64,000 nucleotides of DNA from Phycisphaera sp. (GTDB taxonomy: Bacteria > Planctomycetota > Phycisphaerae > Phycisphaerales > Phycisphaeraceae), in contig WGMF01000025.1 of NCBI GenBank assembly GCA_016125215.1, forward strand, positions 100,481 through 164,480, read 5' to 3'. The position numbers and the translations under genes were made by a program. Under the pieces are notes generated by a model. The model did not search any database, was not told the origin of the DNA, and saw nothing but the letters and a program-made list of their open reading frames with translations. The first letter of the stretch is position 1; every line of letters begins with the position of its first letter. Below, in pieces: positions 29,032 to 37,396 of the stretch.

Positions 29032-30984
29032 ATGGCCATGGACTTTTTCGAACAACAGTACCTCGCCCGTAAGAAGACCGGCCGACTGGTCCTGATGTTC
29101 ATTGCCGCGGTGGTCGGGATCATCATCGTCAAGTACCTGGCGGTGGCGGGCATCCTCACCGTCGCCATGGCACAGCAACCGTCCGACCCCACGCAATACC
29201 ACGGGCCCCCGCCGAATTTCTTCACCGACTGGCGGTTGGCGGCGCTCATCGCGGTCTGCGTGACCACCGTGGTCGCCCTTGCCAGCCTCTACAAATCCGC
29301 GGCGCTCAAGGGCGGCGGGCGTGTTGTTGCCGAGACGCTCGGTGGTCGGCTGATCGACCCCGGCTCACGCGACCCCGATGAACGCAAGCTCCTCAACGTC
29401 GTCGAGGAAATGGCGATCGCCTCGGGCACACCCGTCCCACCGGTCTACATCATGGAGGACGAGCAGGCGATCAACGCTTTCGCGGCCGGCTACGCACCAC
29501 AGGACGCGGTCGTTGCGGTCACACGCGGTTGCGTGCAGAACCTTTCGCGCGACGAACTGCAGGGCGTGATCGGGCACGAGTTCTCGCACATCCTCAACGG
29601 GGACATGAGGCTCAACATCCGCCTCATCGGGATTCTCTTTGGCATCCTGGCGCTGGCGCTCATCGGGCAGGGCGTGCTCAGGTCGCTGCGCTACACCCGC
29701 ATCGACACCGGACGATCCCGCAACGGCAAGGGCGGCGGGGGTGGCGTGATCCTGGCCATTATTGCCATCGCGCTGGTGCTCATGGTCATCGGGTACCTCG
29801 GCGTTTTCTTTGGCAACCTCATCAAGGCCGCCGTGTCGAGGCAACGCGAGTTTCTGGCTGACGCTTCGTCCGTGCAGTTCACACGCAACCCGGCGGGCAT
29901 CACGGGCGCGCTCAAGAAAATCGGCGGGTTTTCTTTTGGTTCAGCCGTGACCCACCCCCACGCCGCCGAGTGCAGCCACATGTACTTCGGCTCAGGCGTC
30001 TCGTCGATCTTTGCCACACACCCGCCGCTGGGTGAGCGCATCCGGAGGATCGACCCCAACTGGGACGGGCAATACACCGTCATCCGCACATCGGATGTGG
30101 ACCGTCAACTCAAACAAGCCAGCCCCCTACGCACACGGGCACGGGGTCTCGCCTACGCCATGGCTTTGGGTGCCGCGGCTGGCGAACGCACCGAGCCGAC
30201 CCCCGGCACCGCGCCCTCCCGTGAGTCACTCCAAGAGGCCACGCGCGTGCTGGAATCCATCCCGCAGAGCCTTCGCGAAGCCGCGAGGATGCCCATGTCC
30301 GCACAGGCCATGGTCCTCTCACTTCTCCTGCAGAAAGCAGACGGCCCGGTCCTTGCCAAACAAGTCGCTGCACTCAATCATGCTTACGACGGCGCGTTTG
30401 TCAGCCTCGTCCAATCCCTCGCGCAGCAAGCCGGCCCGCTCTCGTCCGATGCGCTCTTGTCACTGGTCAGCCTGGCGTCTCCCACGCTCGGGCAGATGTC
30501 GGGCAATCAACACCGGGTCTTCAAGGCCACGCTCGATCAACTCGTTCACGCGGATGAAAGGGTGAGCCTCTTCGAGTGGGCTCTGGTCCGGATCATCAAG
30601 GCCCAGGTCGACGCACGCTTGACGCCACCCGTGCAACGTGCGCCGAGGTTCTATTCGCTGCGGCCCGTCAGCGATGCGTGTGTCGCCTTGCTCTCGGTCA
30701 TCGCGCACGCGGGATCGAGTGACACCCAAACCGCCCAGCGTGCGTATGCCCAGGGGTTGGCCACACTCGGATTCCCTGCCACCTCGATTCTTGATCGCAC
30801 GAACTGCTCCCTCGCGGTGTTCGATCAGGCGCTCGACACGCTCGAAGCCGTCGGGCCACGGGAGAAGCGCACACTCGTCGTGGCCTGTGCCACAACCATC
30901 CACTTTGACAGAAACGTCACCGACGAAGAAGCCCAGCTTTTCCGTGCCGTCACAGGCTCCCTGGGTGTGCCCGTCCCGCTTTGA
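29032..30984 (+). CDS. Membrane-bound M48 family metalloprotease
   Basis: 650 aa from the ATG at 29032 (ATG at 29038, MDFFEQQ, is equally possible; the frame is open to a TTG at 28993). Two N-terminal membrane segments, then the HExxH zinc motif in GVIGHEFSHILNGDM (H182, E183, H186), two further hydrophobic segments around residues 200-270, and the third-ligand region (RQREFLADASSVQFTRNP). After the CAAX/HtpX-like peptidase domain there is a helical C-terminal extension of about 300 residues that ordinary HtpX lacks. Expected to degrade or process membrane proteins. It reads away from the propeller gene with a 35-base spacer. Confidence 0.88.
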   Translation: MAMDFFEQQYLARKKTGRLVLMFIAAVVGIIIVKYLAVAGILTVAMAQQPSDPTQYHGPPPNFFTDWRLAALIAVCVTTVVALASLYKSAALKGGGRVVAETLGGRLIDPGSRDPDERKLLNVVEEMAIASGTPVPPVYIMEDEQAINAFAAGYAPQDAVVAVTRGCVQNLSRDELQGVIGHEFSHILNGDMRLNIRLIGILFGILALALIGQGVLRSLRYTRIDTGRSRNGKGGGGGVILAIIAIALVLMVIGYLGVFFGNLIKAAVSRQREFLADASSVQFTRNPAGITGALKKIGGFSFGSAVTHPHAAECSHMYFGSGVSSIFATHPPLGERIRRIDPNWDGQYTVIRTSDVDRQLKQASPLRTRARGLAYAMALGAAAGERTEPTPGTAPSRESLQEATRVLESIPQSLREAARMPMSAQAMVLSLLLQKADGPVLAKQVAALNHAYDGAFVSLVQSLAQQAGPLSSDALLSLVSLASPTLGQMSGNQHRVFKATLDQLVHADERVSLFEWALVRIIKAQVDARLTPPVQRAPRFYSLRPVSDACVALLSVIAHAGSSDTQTAQRAYAQGLATLGFPATSILDRTNCSLAVFDQALDTLEAVGPREKRTLVVACATTIHFDRNVTDEEAQLFRAVTGSLGVPVPL

Positions 30985-31045
30985 CCTGTTATAGTTTCCA
31001 AAATACACCAAAAAATATCATACTGAATTTGCCGTCATTAGGTTA

Positions 31046-31090
31046 CGTTATTCATTTAATGATAATTATTTATGAAAATTACTCGTTATT
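31046..31090 (+). promoter_or_regulatory. AT-rich operator-like region before the microcompartment operon
   Basis: The spacer 30985-31177 is far more AT-rich than its surroundings. It holds a palindrome TCATTTAATGA (31052-31062) and two direct copies of CGTTATT 38 bases apart (31046-31052 and 31084-31090). These lie just upstream of the promoter, a plausible place for DeoR binding. The assignment is inferred. Confidence 0.35.
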
Positions 31091-31116
31091 GATCGATAAA
31101 GAAAAACCACTAGGTC

Positions 31117-31145
31117 TTGACAGGCAATGAAAACTTATGCATAAT
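31117..31145 (+). promoter_or_regulatory. sigma70-type promoter of the microcompartment operon
   Basis: TTGACA (31117-31122), a 17-base spacer, then CATAAT (31140-31145): a perfect -35 and a 5/6 match -10. The start point should be near 31152, giving a leader of about 26 bases before pduL. A GGTCGATCAAAC segment at 31149-31160, resembling GATCGATAAAG at 31091-31101, overlaps the start point and could bind a repressor. Confidence 0.7.
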
Positions 31146-31177
31146 TATGGTCGATCAAACAGACAGCCCAAGCGCCC

Positions 31178-31870
31178 ATGATAAACACATCAACACTCGA
31201 TCGTAAAAGCGTTGAAAACCTCGTCAGGCAGGTCCTGCGCGACCGCCTTCAGGGTGCTTCGCCCGTCTACCACCGACCCGCATCGAGCAACGCTGGGCCT
31301 AACCCTCTTGTCGTCAACGTCTCCGCGCGGCACGTCCACGTCACCCAGCAAGACCTCGAAAACCTCTTCGGCCCAGGCTCACAACTCACCAAACTCAAAG
31401 ACCTCTATCAACAAGGCGAGTTTGCCAGTGAGCAACTCGTCAACATCATCGGCCCACGCAACCGCATGATCCCCGGTGTCCGTATCCTCGGCCCGACCCG
31501 TCATTACACCCAGGTCGAACTCTCCTACACCGACGGCATCTTCCTGGGCATCAAGCTCCCCCTGCGCATCTCAGGCAACCACGACAAAACCCCCGGTTGT
31601 GTCCTCGTCGGCCCGCACGGCGCGGTCACCCTCAACAAAGGTGTCATCCGCGCCGAGCGCCACGTCCACATGCACCCCGACGACCTGGCGCACTTCCGTG
31701 TCAAGGACGGCGACTACATGAAACTCCGCATAGATGGCCCGTGCGGCCTGACATTCGACCGCGTCAAGGTCCGTGAGCACCCCAAAGTCAAACTCGAAAT
31801 CCACATCGACACCGACGAGGGCAACGCCTGCGACCTCGCCTCCGCCACCCACATGGAACTCACCCAATAA
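31178..31870 (+). CDS. pduL: PduL-type phosphotransacylase (microcompartment)
   Basis: 230 aa. It transfers an acyl group from CoA to phosphate, regenerating CoA inside the microcompartment. The zinc-binding histidines of the family are visible: RHVHV (H52, H54), the RHVHMH cluster (H162, H164, H166) and H209 in EIHIDTDEGNA; the arginine-containing VRILGPTR segment is also present. Residues about 8-25 (DRKSVENLVRQVLRDRLQ) form an amphipathic helix followed by a linker, a typical encapsulation peptide. First gene of the operon. Lactyl-CoA is the expected substrate from the context. Confidence 0.93.
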   Translation: MINTSTLDRKSVENLVRQVLRDRLQGASPVYHRPASSNAGPNPLVVNVSARHVHVTQQDLENLFGPGSQLTKLKDLYQQGEFASEQLVNIIGPRNRMIPGVRILGPTRHYTQVELSYTDGIFLGIKLPLRISGNHDKTPGCVLVGPHGAVTLNKGVIRAERHVHMHPDDLAHFRVKDGDYMKLRIDGPCGLTFDRVKVREHPKVKLEIHIDTDEGNACDLASATHMELTQ

Positions 31871-31883
31871 CCCCCTTGCAAAG

Positions 31884-31904
31884 CCCGGCCCATCCAAGGC
31901 CGGG
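31884..31904 (+). other. Intercistronic hairpin between pduL and first BMC-H gene
   Basis: CCCGGCC (31884-31890) and GGCCGGG (31898-31904) form a 7-bp stem with a 7-base loop. No T tract follows, so it more likely protects or sets mRNA ends than terminates transcription. Confidence 0.5.
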
Positions 31905-32015
31905 ATGAGCCGGGATAAGCCTCACTCAGCTACAGACTGCATACTTCGACTCACCCCCAACCCGCACTAGGTCACAAGGTCTCTGGACCACTTGACCCCA
32001 TCCAAGGAATCCGCC

Positions 32016-32303
32016 ATGGCTCAGCAAGCAATCGGCATGATCGAAACCAAGGGACTCGTCGCACTCCTCGAAGCCTCCGACGCGATGCTCAAGGCCGCCA
32101 GCGTCACCATGATCGGATGGGACAAGGTCGGCAGCGGCATGGTCACCACCTTCGTCACCGGTGACGTGGCCGCCGTCAAGGCCGCCGTCGACGCCGGTGC
32201 CGCCGCCGCGGGCAAAGTCGGACAGGTCCTGGCCGTCCACGTCATCGCACGCCCCCACGACGAAACCGCCAGCGCCCTGCCCAAACCCAAAGCCAAAAAG
32301 TAA
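32016..32303 (+). CDS. BMC-H microcompartment shell protein 1
   Basis: 95 aa from the ATG at 32016. A single BMC domain of the hexamer type: [20 protein letters not shown], then [16 protein letters not shown] and [13 protein letters not shown]. Compared with the other two BMC-H proteins it has a short extra C-terminal tail ([11 protein letters not shown]), basic and Pro-rich. It forms hexagonal shell tiles with a central pore. Flanked by two GC-rich hairpins in the spacers. Confidence 0.96.
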   Translation: MAQQAIGMIETKGLVALLEASDAMLKAASVTMIGWDKVGSGMVTTFVTGDVAAVKAAVDAGAAAAGKVGQVLAVHVIARPHDETASALPKPKAKK

Positions 32304-32316
32304 CCCCCCCCTTTAG

Positions 32317-32335
32317 CCCCGGGCTCCGCCCGGGG
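32317..32335 (+). other. Intercistronic hairpin between BMC-H genes 1 and 2
   Basis: CCCCGGG (32317-32323), a 5-base loop, CCCGGGG (32329-32335), followed by further direct copies of ACTCGCCCGGGG-like sequence. No T tract. It may tune the relative amounts of the shell proteins. Confidence 0.5.
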
Positions 32336-32413
32336 ACTCGCCCGGGGACTCGCCCGATTTCCCGTAGTTTTCCCTGACAAATAAACCCACATCCTCCCAC
32401 CCGGAGCCATCCC

Positions 32414-32674
32414 ATGAGCGCATTAGGCATGATCGAAACCCGTGGCCAGACAGGCGTTGTCGAAGCCACCGACGCGATGCTCAAAGCCGCAGCCGTCGAG
32501 TTCATCCGCGTCGTCCCCATCGGCGGGGCCTACCTGACCGTGCTGGTCAAGGGCGACGTCGGCAGTGTGAAAGCCGCGGTCGACGCCGGGGCCGAGGCCG
32601 CCGGCCGCGTCGGCGAACTCGTCGCTGCGCACGTGATCGCACGGCCGCACGAAAACCTCCTCGACCAGATTTAA
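32414..32674 (+). CDS. BMC-H microcompartment shell protein 2
   Basis: 86 aa with one BMC domain ([53 protein letters not shown]). It ends right after the domain, without the tail of BMC-H 1. The residues in the pore-loop region (RVVPIGGAYLTV) differ from the other two copies, which share a more similar GSG segment, so the pore may have different selectivity. Confidence 0.96.
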   Translation: MSALGMIETRGQTGVVEATDAMLKAAAVEFIRVVPIGGAYLTVLVKGDVGSVKAAVDAGAEAAGRVGELVAAHVIARPHENLLDQI

Positions 32675-32777
32675 CCCACAGCGCGAACGTCCCGGTCGCA
32701 TCTCACTGTTGCGGTCGCGGCTCTGTTGCGGCCGCGCCAAATCACCCAGCTTGTTTATACATACTTTTATCTGATCC

Positions 32778-33989
32778 ATGCTCATCCTTGTTGCCAACCT
32801 CGGTTCCACCAGTTTCAAGTATAAGCTCTTCGAGTTTGCAGGCTCGGGCGAGCGTGTGCTTGCGGTGGGTGGCGCGGACAGATTGGGACAGGGCCGAAGC
32901 AACTGGAGCGTGGAGGCGGGGGGCACGAAGAAAGAAGGCGTCGCTGACCTCGACGACCACGCCGCGGCTGTGGACCTGCACCTTCACGAGTTGACCTCGC
33001 TGGGTGTGATCCAATCGATACGCGACCTCGACGCCATCGGTTTCAAGGCGGTGCACGGCGGGCCGATCTCGGGCGCGGTGATTGTTGACGACCACGTGCT
33101 CGACGTGATGCAGCAGTTTTCCGACGTCGCTCCGCAACACAACCCGCCCTATATCGCCGCGATGAAGGCCTTTGCAATCAAGCTCCCGGGGGTTCCGCAG
33201 GTTGCCGCCTTCGAGACGGCCTATCACCAGACCGTCCCCAAGGCCCGGCAGGTCTACGGCATCCCTCACGAGTGGACCGATAAACTCGGCATCCGCCGGT
33301 ACGGTTTCCACGGCGCGTCGCACCGGTACATCGCCACGCGCATGGCACAGATCGCGCCGGGAGTTAAGCGCATAATCAGTTGTCACCTCGGGGGTTCCTG
33401 TTCGATCTGTGCCATCAAAGACGGTCTGAGCGTAGCCAACAGTTTTGGCATGACCGTGCAGACGGGGGTCTTTCACGCATCACGTGTGGGCGACTTCGAT
33501 ACGTTCGCGCTCCTTAAGCTGCTCAAGTCCGGCCTGTCGCTCGATGAGATCTGGGACACGCTTGGCAAGAAGGCGGGCCTGGCTGGCCTGTCCGGCGTCG
33601 GCCCCGACATGCGCGACATCGAGAACACCGCTGGCAAAGGCAACAGGCAGGCCCAGCTCGCACTGGACGCTTTCGTCGAGTCCTGCCGGCACTATGTCGG
33701 TGCATACCTCGCGGTGCTCAACGGTGCCGACGCGGTCGTCTTCACCGGCGGTGTTGGGCAGTTTGGCAAGGCTATCCGTCAGGCGATCTGTTCAGACATG
33801 AGCTACGCCGGTATCGCTCTTGATCCCGCCAAGAACCTGGCCGCAACGGGTCAAGACGAGTCACGCATCGAATCGGAGTCCTCGAAAGTCCAGTTGTGGG
33901 TCGTCCCCACAAACGAAGAATTGATCGTCGCCAGGCAGGCCGTGGAAGTATTAAACCAGACACAGGCCACCGGAGCCTTACGCCCTTAG
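32778..33989 (+). CDS. Acetate kinase family protein of the microcompartment operon, atypical active site
   Basis: 403 aa, clearly the acetate/propionate kinase fold: ILVANLGSTSFKYKLF (N7), AVHGGP, RYGFHGASH (H178), SCHLGG, ASRVGDFD (R236) and VFTGGVG. It would convert acyl-phosphate from PduL and ADP to the acid and ATP. Compared with the residues studied in Methanosarcina thermophila AckA, three differ: R91 is K90 here, D148 is E146 and E384 is Q328 (GVGQF instead of GIGEN). The protein may have altered substrate or activity. No encapsulation peptide is evident, so it may work in the cytosol. The 103-base spacer before it has two direct copies of CTGTTGCGG plus a short AT-rich patch. Confidence 0.88.
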   Translation: MLILVANLGSTSFKYKLFEFAGSGERVLAVGGADRLGQGRSNWSVEAGGTKKEGVADLDDHAAAVDLHLHELTSLGVIQSIRDLDAIGFKAVHGGPISGAVIVDDHVLDVMQQFSDVAPQHNPPYIAAMKAFAIKLPGVPQVAAFETAYHQTVPKARQVYGIPHEWTDKLGIRRYGFHGASHRYIATRMAQIAPGVKRIISCHLGGSCSICAIKDGLSVANSFGMTVQTGVFHASRVGDFDTFALLKLLKSGLSLDEIWDTLGKKAGLAGLSGVGPDMRDIENTAGKGNRQAQLALDAFVESCRHYVGAYLAVLNGADAVVFTGGVGQFGKAIRQAICSDMSYAGIALDPAKNLAATGQDESRIESESSKVQLWVVPTNEELIVARQAVEVLNQTQATGALRP

Positions 33990-34062
33990 ATAGTTATAGA
34001 ACAACAATCGCACCCTAACCCGGTCGACGGACAAACTCCTGCGACCCATTCGGAGCAACCCC

Positions 34063-34326
34063 ATGGCACGTCAAGCAATCGGTATGGTCGAAACCAAGGG
34101 CCTGATCCCCGCGATCGAGGCCACGGACGCTGCGCTCAAAGCGGCCAACGTCAAGTTCATCGGCATCACCAAGCCCGGCAGTGGTTATGTGAACGTCACC
34201 GTCGAGGGTGATGTCGCCTCGGTCAAGGCGGCGGTCGACGCCGGCGCCGAGGCCGCCCGCCGTGTCGGTGAGGTTCTCTCCGTCCACGTGATCGCCCGGC
34301 CGCACGATGACCTGGCAAAGATGTAA
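34063..34326 (+). CDS. BMC-H microcompartment shell protein 3
   Basis: 87 aa with one BMC domain ([57 protein letters not shown]). The pore-loop region reads [13 protein letters not shown]. Third hexamer gene of the operon, placed after the kinase. The spacer behind it carries a family A octamer repeat. Confidence 0.96.
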   Translation: MARQAIGMVETKGLIPAIEATDAALKAANVKFIGITKPGSGYVNVTVEGDVASVKAAVDAGAEAARRVGEVLSVHVIARPHDDLAKM

Positions 34327-34340
34327 CCCCCGGAAGATCG

Positions 34341-34454
34341 AAGTGGCCCAGTGGCCCAGTGGCCCAGTGGCCAAGCGACCCATTCTAACCGGGTTTTCCG
34401 TATGTTTTTTGTTTTTTACTTGGCCACTCGACCACCTGGTCACTAGGCCACTTC
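34341..34454 (+). repeat. Inverted octamer repeat, family A copy 2
   Basis: The left arm has GTGGCCNA-type units at 34343, 34351, 34359, 34367 and a degenerate one at 34375. The right arm (34418-34454) has the inverse units, such as TTGGCCAC, CTGGTCAC and TAGGCCAC. The arms can pair imperfectly around a T-rich loop. It lies between the BMC-H 3 and first BMC-P genes. Confidence 0.88.
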
Positions 34455-34467
34455 TCAAGGCCCCCCC

Positions 34468-34773
34468 ATGTTCATCGCTACCGTCAAAGGTCACGTCGTC
34501 GCCACCTGTAAGGACCCCACGGTCAACGGGTATCGCCTGCTCGTGGTAGAGCCGATGAAGGTGGACTACGACGAGAAGGGCGGTGGGACGTTTGGGCCTA
34601 CGGGCAGGGCGATCGTCGCAATGGACACCATCGGGGCCGCGGAGGGGCAACTCGTGCTCATCGTGCAGGGGTCCAGCGCACGCATGGCCAGCGGGATGAA
34701 CAAAGTCCCCGTGGACGCGGTGGTGATCGGACTTGTCGACAGCGCCACGGTCATGGGGAAAAAACTTTTCTAA
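34468..34773 (+). CDS. BMC-P (EutN/CcmL) vertex protein 1
   Basis: 101 aa. The family start MFIATVKGHVVATCKDPTVN and the core GYRLLVVEPM, AVDTIGAAEGQLVL-like segment and VPVDAVVIGLVDS are present. These proteins form pentamers that cap shell vertices. First of three BMC-P genes in the operon. Confidence 0.95.
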   Translation: MFIATVKGHVVATCKDPTVNGYRLLVVEPMKVDYDEKGGGTFGPTGRAIVAMDTIGAAEGQLVLIVQGSSARMASGMNKVPVDAVVIGLVDSATVMGKKLF

Positions 34774-34838
34774 TACGATTCACTCATGTTTGGTTTATTT
34801 GAATAGCAGCCGATTCAAGTCAAGCAGCGGTAACAACT

Positions 34839-36266
34839 ATGGACCAGCAGGCACTCATCAGAGGTGTGGTTGAGCAGGTGCTCAGACAACTGGGTGAAAC
34901 CAAACCCGTCACGGCATCGGTGGCACCCGGTGGGGCTTCATCGGGTCGGCTTGGCCTGTTTCCCACGGTCGAGACCGCGGTCGATACCGCCGAGCGAGCT
35001 CAACGCGACCTGGTATCTCGGTCGGATTCGCTGAATGTCCGTGGACAGATATGCGACCTTATCAAGCGTATTGCTTTGGCGAACGCCAAAGAGTGGGGGG
35101 CGTTTGAACTCAATGAAACCAAGGTCGGCAGGCTCGACCACAAGATCGCCAAGCTCGAACTTCTTCAGAAGGTGCCGGGGGTGGAATTCCTCAAGGCCCA
35201 GGCCCACAGCGGCGACGCGGGCATCGGGCTTGACGACGCGGCACCGTGGGGTGTGATCGGGGTCATCACGCCGGTGACGCACTCGATCCCGACCCTTTTG
35301 GCCAACGCCATCAACATGATCGCCGCAGGCAACACGCTCGTAGTCAATGCCCACCCCTCGGGGTTCAAGAGCGCCGCCCTGGCCGCGGAAACGGTGAATA
35401 AAGAAATCAAGAAACTTTTCAATTTAGATCCGCTCATCTGTGTGATTGACCCGCCCACATTGCGATCCGCCGAGGAGATTTTTGCGCACGAACGCGTCCG
35501 CCTGCTCGTGGCAACCGGGGGTCCCGCCGTGGCAAGGGCTGCACTCAAGCAGTCCAAGCGCGCCATCGTGGCCGGCCCGGGCAACCCGCCCGTAGTGGTT
35601 GATGAGTCTGCTGACCTCAAACGTGCCGCCGAGTCGATCATCTTCGGTGCGGCGTTTGATAACAACCTGTTGTGCATCGGTGAAAAAGAGGTCTTCGTGG
35701 TGGGTTCGGTGTTCGACCGGATGATGGACGCGATGGAATCCGCCGGTGCGATGCGACTGAACAAAGACCAGGTCGACAGGCTCACGTCGGTCGCGTTTTC
35801 CTGGCAGAAAGACCACTACGCGGTCAGCAAGGATTTGGTTGGCAAAGACCCGTCGGTGCTTGGACAGGCGGCCGGCGTCACGGTGCCGGCGGGTGTGGAA
35901 CTCTTGTACGGCCAGACCGGCGAGGACAACCCGTTCGTGCCCGAAGAGCAGATGATGCCTTTTGTGCCGTTCGTCAAATGCAGGGATTTTGACCACGCGC
36001 TCGAATTGGCGATCCAACACGAGCACGGTTTTGGCCACACAGCCATCATCCACTCCAACAACCTGGCCAACATCACGCGGATGGGTCGGGTGTGCAACAC
36101 GACGATCTTTGTGGTCAATGGCTCGTGCGCCGCGGGATTAGGCATCGGCGGTGAGGGCTACCCGAGCTACTCGATTGCCACGCCCACCGGCGAGGGGATC
36201 ACGACGCCCCTGACGTTCACGCGCTTCCGAAGGATGTCCGTCAGTGGTTCGTTGAGGATTGTTTGA
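34839..36266 (+). CDS. CoA-acylating aldehyde dehydrogenase (PduP-like)
   Basis: 475 aa. It oxidises an aldehyde to acyl-CoA with NAD+; here lactaldehyde to lactyl-CoA is expected from the aldolase context. Residues 1-20 (MDQQALIRGVVEQVLRQLGE) are an amphipathic encapsulation peptide, followed by a linker. The nucleotide-binding region contains PWGVIGVITPVTHSIPT, and the catalytic cysteine is C279 in NNLLCIGEKEVFVV. The C-terminus (TRFRRMSVSGSLRIV) is typical of PduP/EutE-like enzymes. The spacer from the BMC-P 1 gene is 65 bases. Confidence 0.94.
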   Translation: MDQQALIRGVVEQVLRQLGETKPVTASVAPGGASSGRLGLFPTVETAVDTAERAQRDLVSRSDSLNVRGQICDLIKRIALANAKEWGAFELNETKVGRLDHKIAKLELLQKVPGVEFLKAQAHSGDAGIGLDDAAPWGVIGVITPVTHSIPTLLANAINMIAAGNTLVVNAHPSGFKSAALAAETVNKEIKKLFNLDPLICVIDPPTLRSAEEIFAHERVRLLVATGGPAVARAALKQSKRAIVAGPGNPPVVVDESADLKRAAESIIFGAAFDNNLLCIGEKEVFVVGSVFDRMMDAMESAGAMRLNKDQVDRLTSVAFSWQKDHYAVSKDLVGKDPSVLGQAAGVTVPAGVELLYGQTGEDNPFVPEEQMMPFVPFVKCRDFDHALELAIQHEHGFGHTAIIHSNNLANITRMGRVCNTTIFVVNGSCAAGLGIGGEGYPSYSIATPTGEGITTPLTFTRFRRMSVSGSLRIV

Positions 36267-36286
36267 AATCACGGCTAGAGGTTTTT

Positions 36287-36541
36287 ATGCAGCTTGCGAT
36301 TGTCCACGGCCGCGCGACTTCGACGTGCAAGCACCCCTCGCTGGAGGGTGCCAAGCTGCTGATCTGTGGCCTGCTGGACGCTTCGGGCCAATCCGCGGGC
36401 GACCCGGTCCTCGCGGTGGACCGCCTGGGCGCGGGCCGGGGCGACAAGGTGATCCTGACCAGCGACGGCCTGGGTCTGCGGGAGCTGCTGGGGCAGAACA
36501 ACAGCCCGGCAAGATGGTGGACGATGGGGATCGTGGATTGA
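36287..36541 (+). CDS. BMC-P (EutN/CcmL) vertex protein 2
   Basis: 84 aa from the ATG at 36287, which has a good ribosome binding site (CTAGAGGT) 5 bases upstream. It begins MQLAIVHGRATSTCKHPSLE and has LLICGLLDASG, DPVLAVDRLGAGRGDKVIL and WWTMGIVD, the EutN/CcmL pattern. Second vertex protein; distinct enough from the others to suggest mixed or alternative pentamers. Confidence 0.93.
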   Translation: MQLAIVHGRATSTCKHPSLEGAKLLICGLLDASGQSAGDPVLAVDRLGAGRGDKVILTSDGLGLRELLGQNNSPARWWTMGIVD

Positions 36542-36580
36542 AAACGACATTGTGAAATTACTATTGATTAGAGTCAAGAC

Positions 36581-37381
36581 GTGAGCGAGCAGAACCCCGA
36601 ACTTATCAGGCGCATCACCGACGAGGTGCTCAAGGCGGTGTCGTCTATGGAACAGGCCCCGGCCGCGATCAAGCCGCCGGCGGGCGTCTGCACGGGGGAT
36701 TATTCCAAGTTCACCGAACTTAAGGCCAAGCCTCAAGAGCAATTTAAAAGTGAACCGAGCGGCACCACCGTGGTCCCTCTGACCGGGATCGTCACCGCCT
36801 CACAACTCAGCGCCGTGATCTCGTCTTCATCGGAAGGCGCCGCGGTTTTGGCTGAGGACGCGAGGCTCTCACCGCTTGCACGCGACTATGTGCGAGAGCA
36901 CCCGGGTTGTGTCCGGTACGCGGGATCGGCTCCGTCCCCGACCTCTGGGGGGACGCAGTTGTCCTGGATGTGGTGGATCGACGGCGCGTGCCCGGCTGTC
37001 GAATCGGTGTTGGGTTCGCACAGAGATCGACTGGTCGCCTCGACGGCCGGGCGACTCGGTTCCGCGTTGCCCCGTGTCGTGCGTGACCTAGCCTTGGCGG
37101 TCAAGGCACGCCGAGTGGCGGGTGCGATCTTGTTTGTGCCCAGCGCCGCCAAAGCGGTCTGTTACGCCAACCGGTGTGCGTCGCTGCGGGCGGTGGTCGG
37201 CACGTGCGGTGAAGCGGTGGAGCAGGGGATCAACGAGATCGGGGCCAACGTACTCGTGATCGAATACCCGCACCACGGCCGCAAATCGATCGCGGCGATG
37301 GTGGAACGGATGCTCCAGCAGCCCCCGAAGGCGCCCGCGATGGTGGACCGTGACCTGAACGACCTGCACCGCTGCGGCTGA
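36581..37381 (+). CDS. Microcompartment-associated protein with encapsulation peptide and RpiB-like C-terminal domain
   Basis: 266 aa, GTG start. Residues about 4-22 (QNPELIRRITDEVLKAVSS) look like an encapsulation peptide, then a linker. A middle part (TGIVTASQLSAVI; EDARLSPLARDYVREH) matches the EutQ/EutT-neighbour type of segment seen in many microcompartment proteins. The last 110 residues (about 150-256: RLVASTAGRLGSALPRVV, KAVCYANRCASLRAVVGTC, GANVLVIEY) resemble the sugar-phosphate isomerase B (RpiB/LacAB) fold. Its reaction is unknown; a luminal isomerase or structural role is possible. Confidence 0.7.
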   Translation: MSEQNPELIRRITDEVLKAVSSMEQAPAAIKPPAGVCTGDYSKFTELKAKPQEQFKSEPSGTTVVPLTGIVTASQLSAVISSSSEGAAVLAEDARLSPLARDYVREHPGCVRYAGSAPSPTSGGTQLSWMWWIDGACPAVESVLGSHRDRLVASTAGRLGSALPRVVRDLALAVKARRVAGAILFVPSAAKAVCYANRCASLRAVVGTCGEAVEQGINEIGANVLVIEYPHHGRKSIAAMVERMLQQPPKAPAMVDRDLNDLHRCG

Positions 37382-37396
37382 AGTGAGAACGGACCC

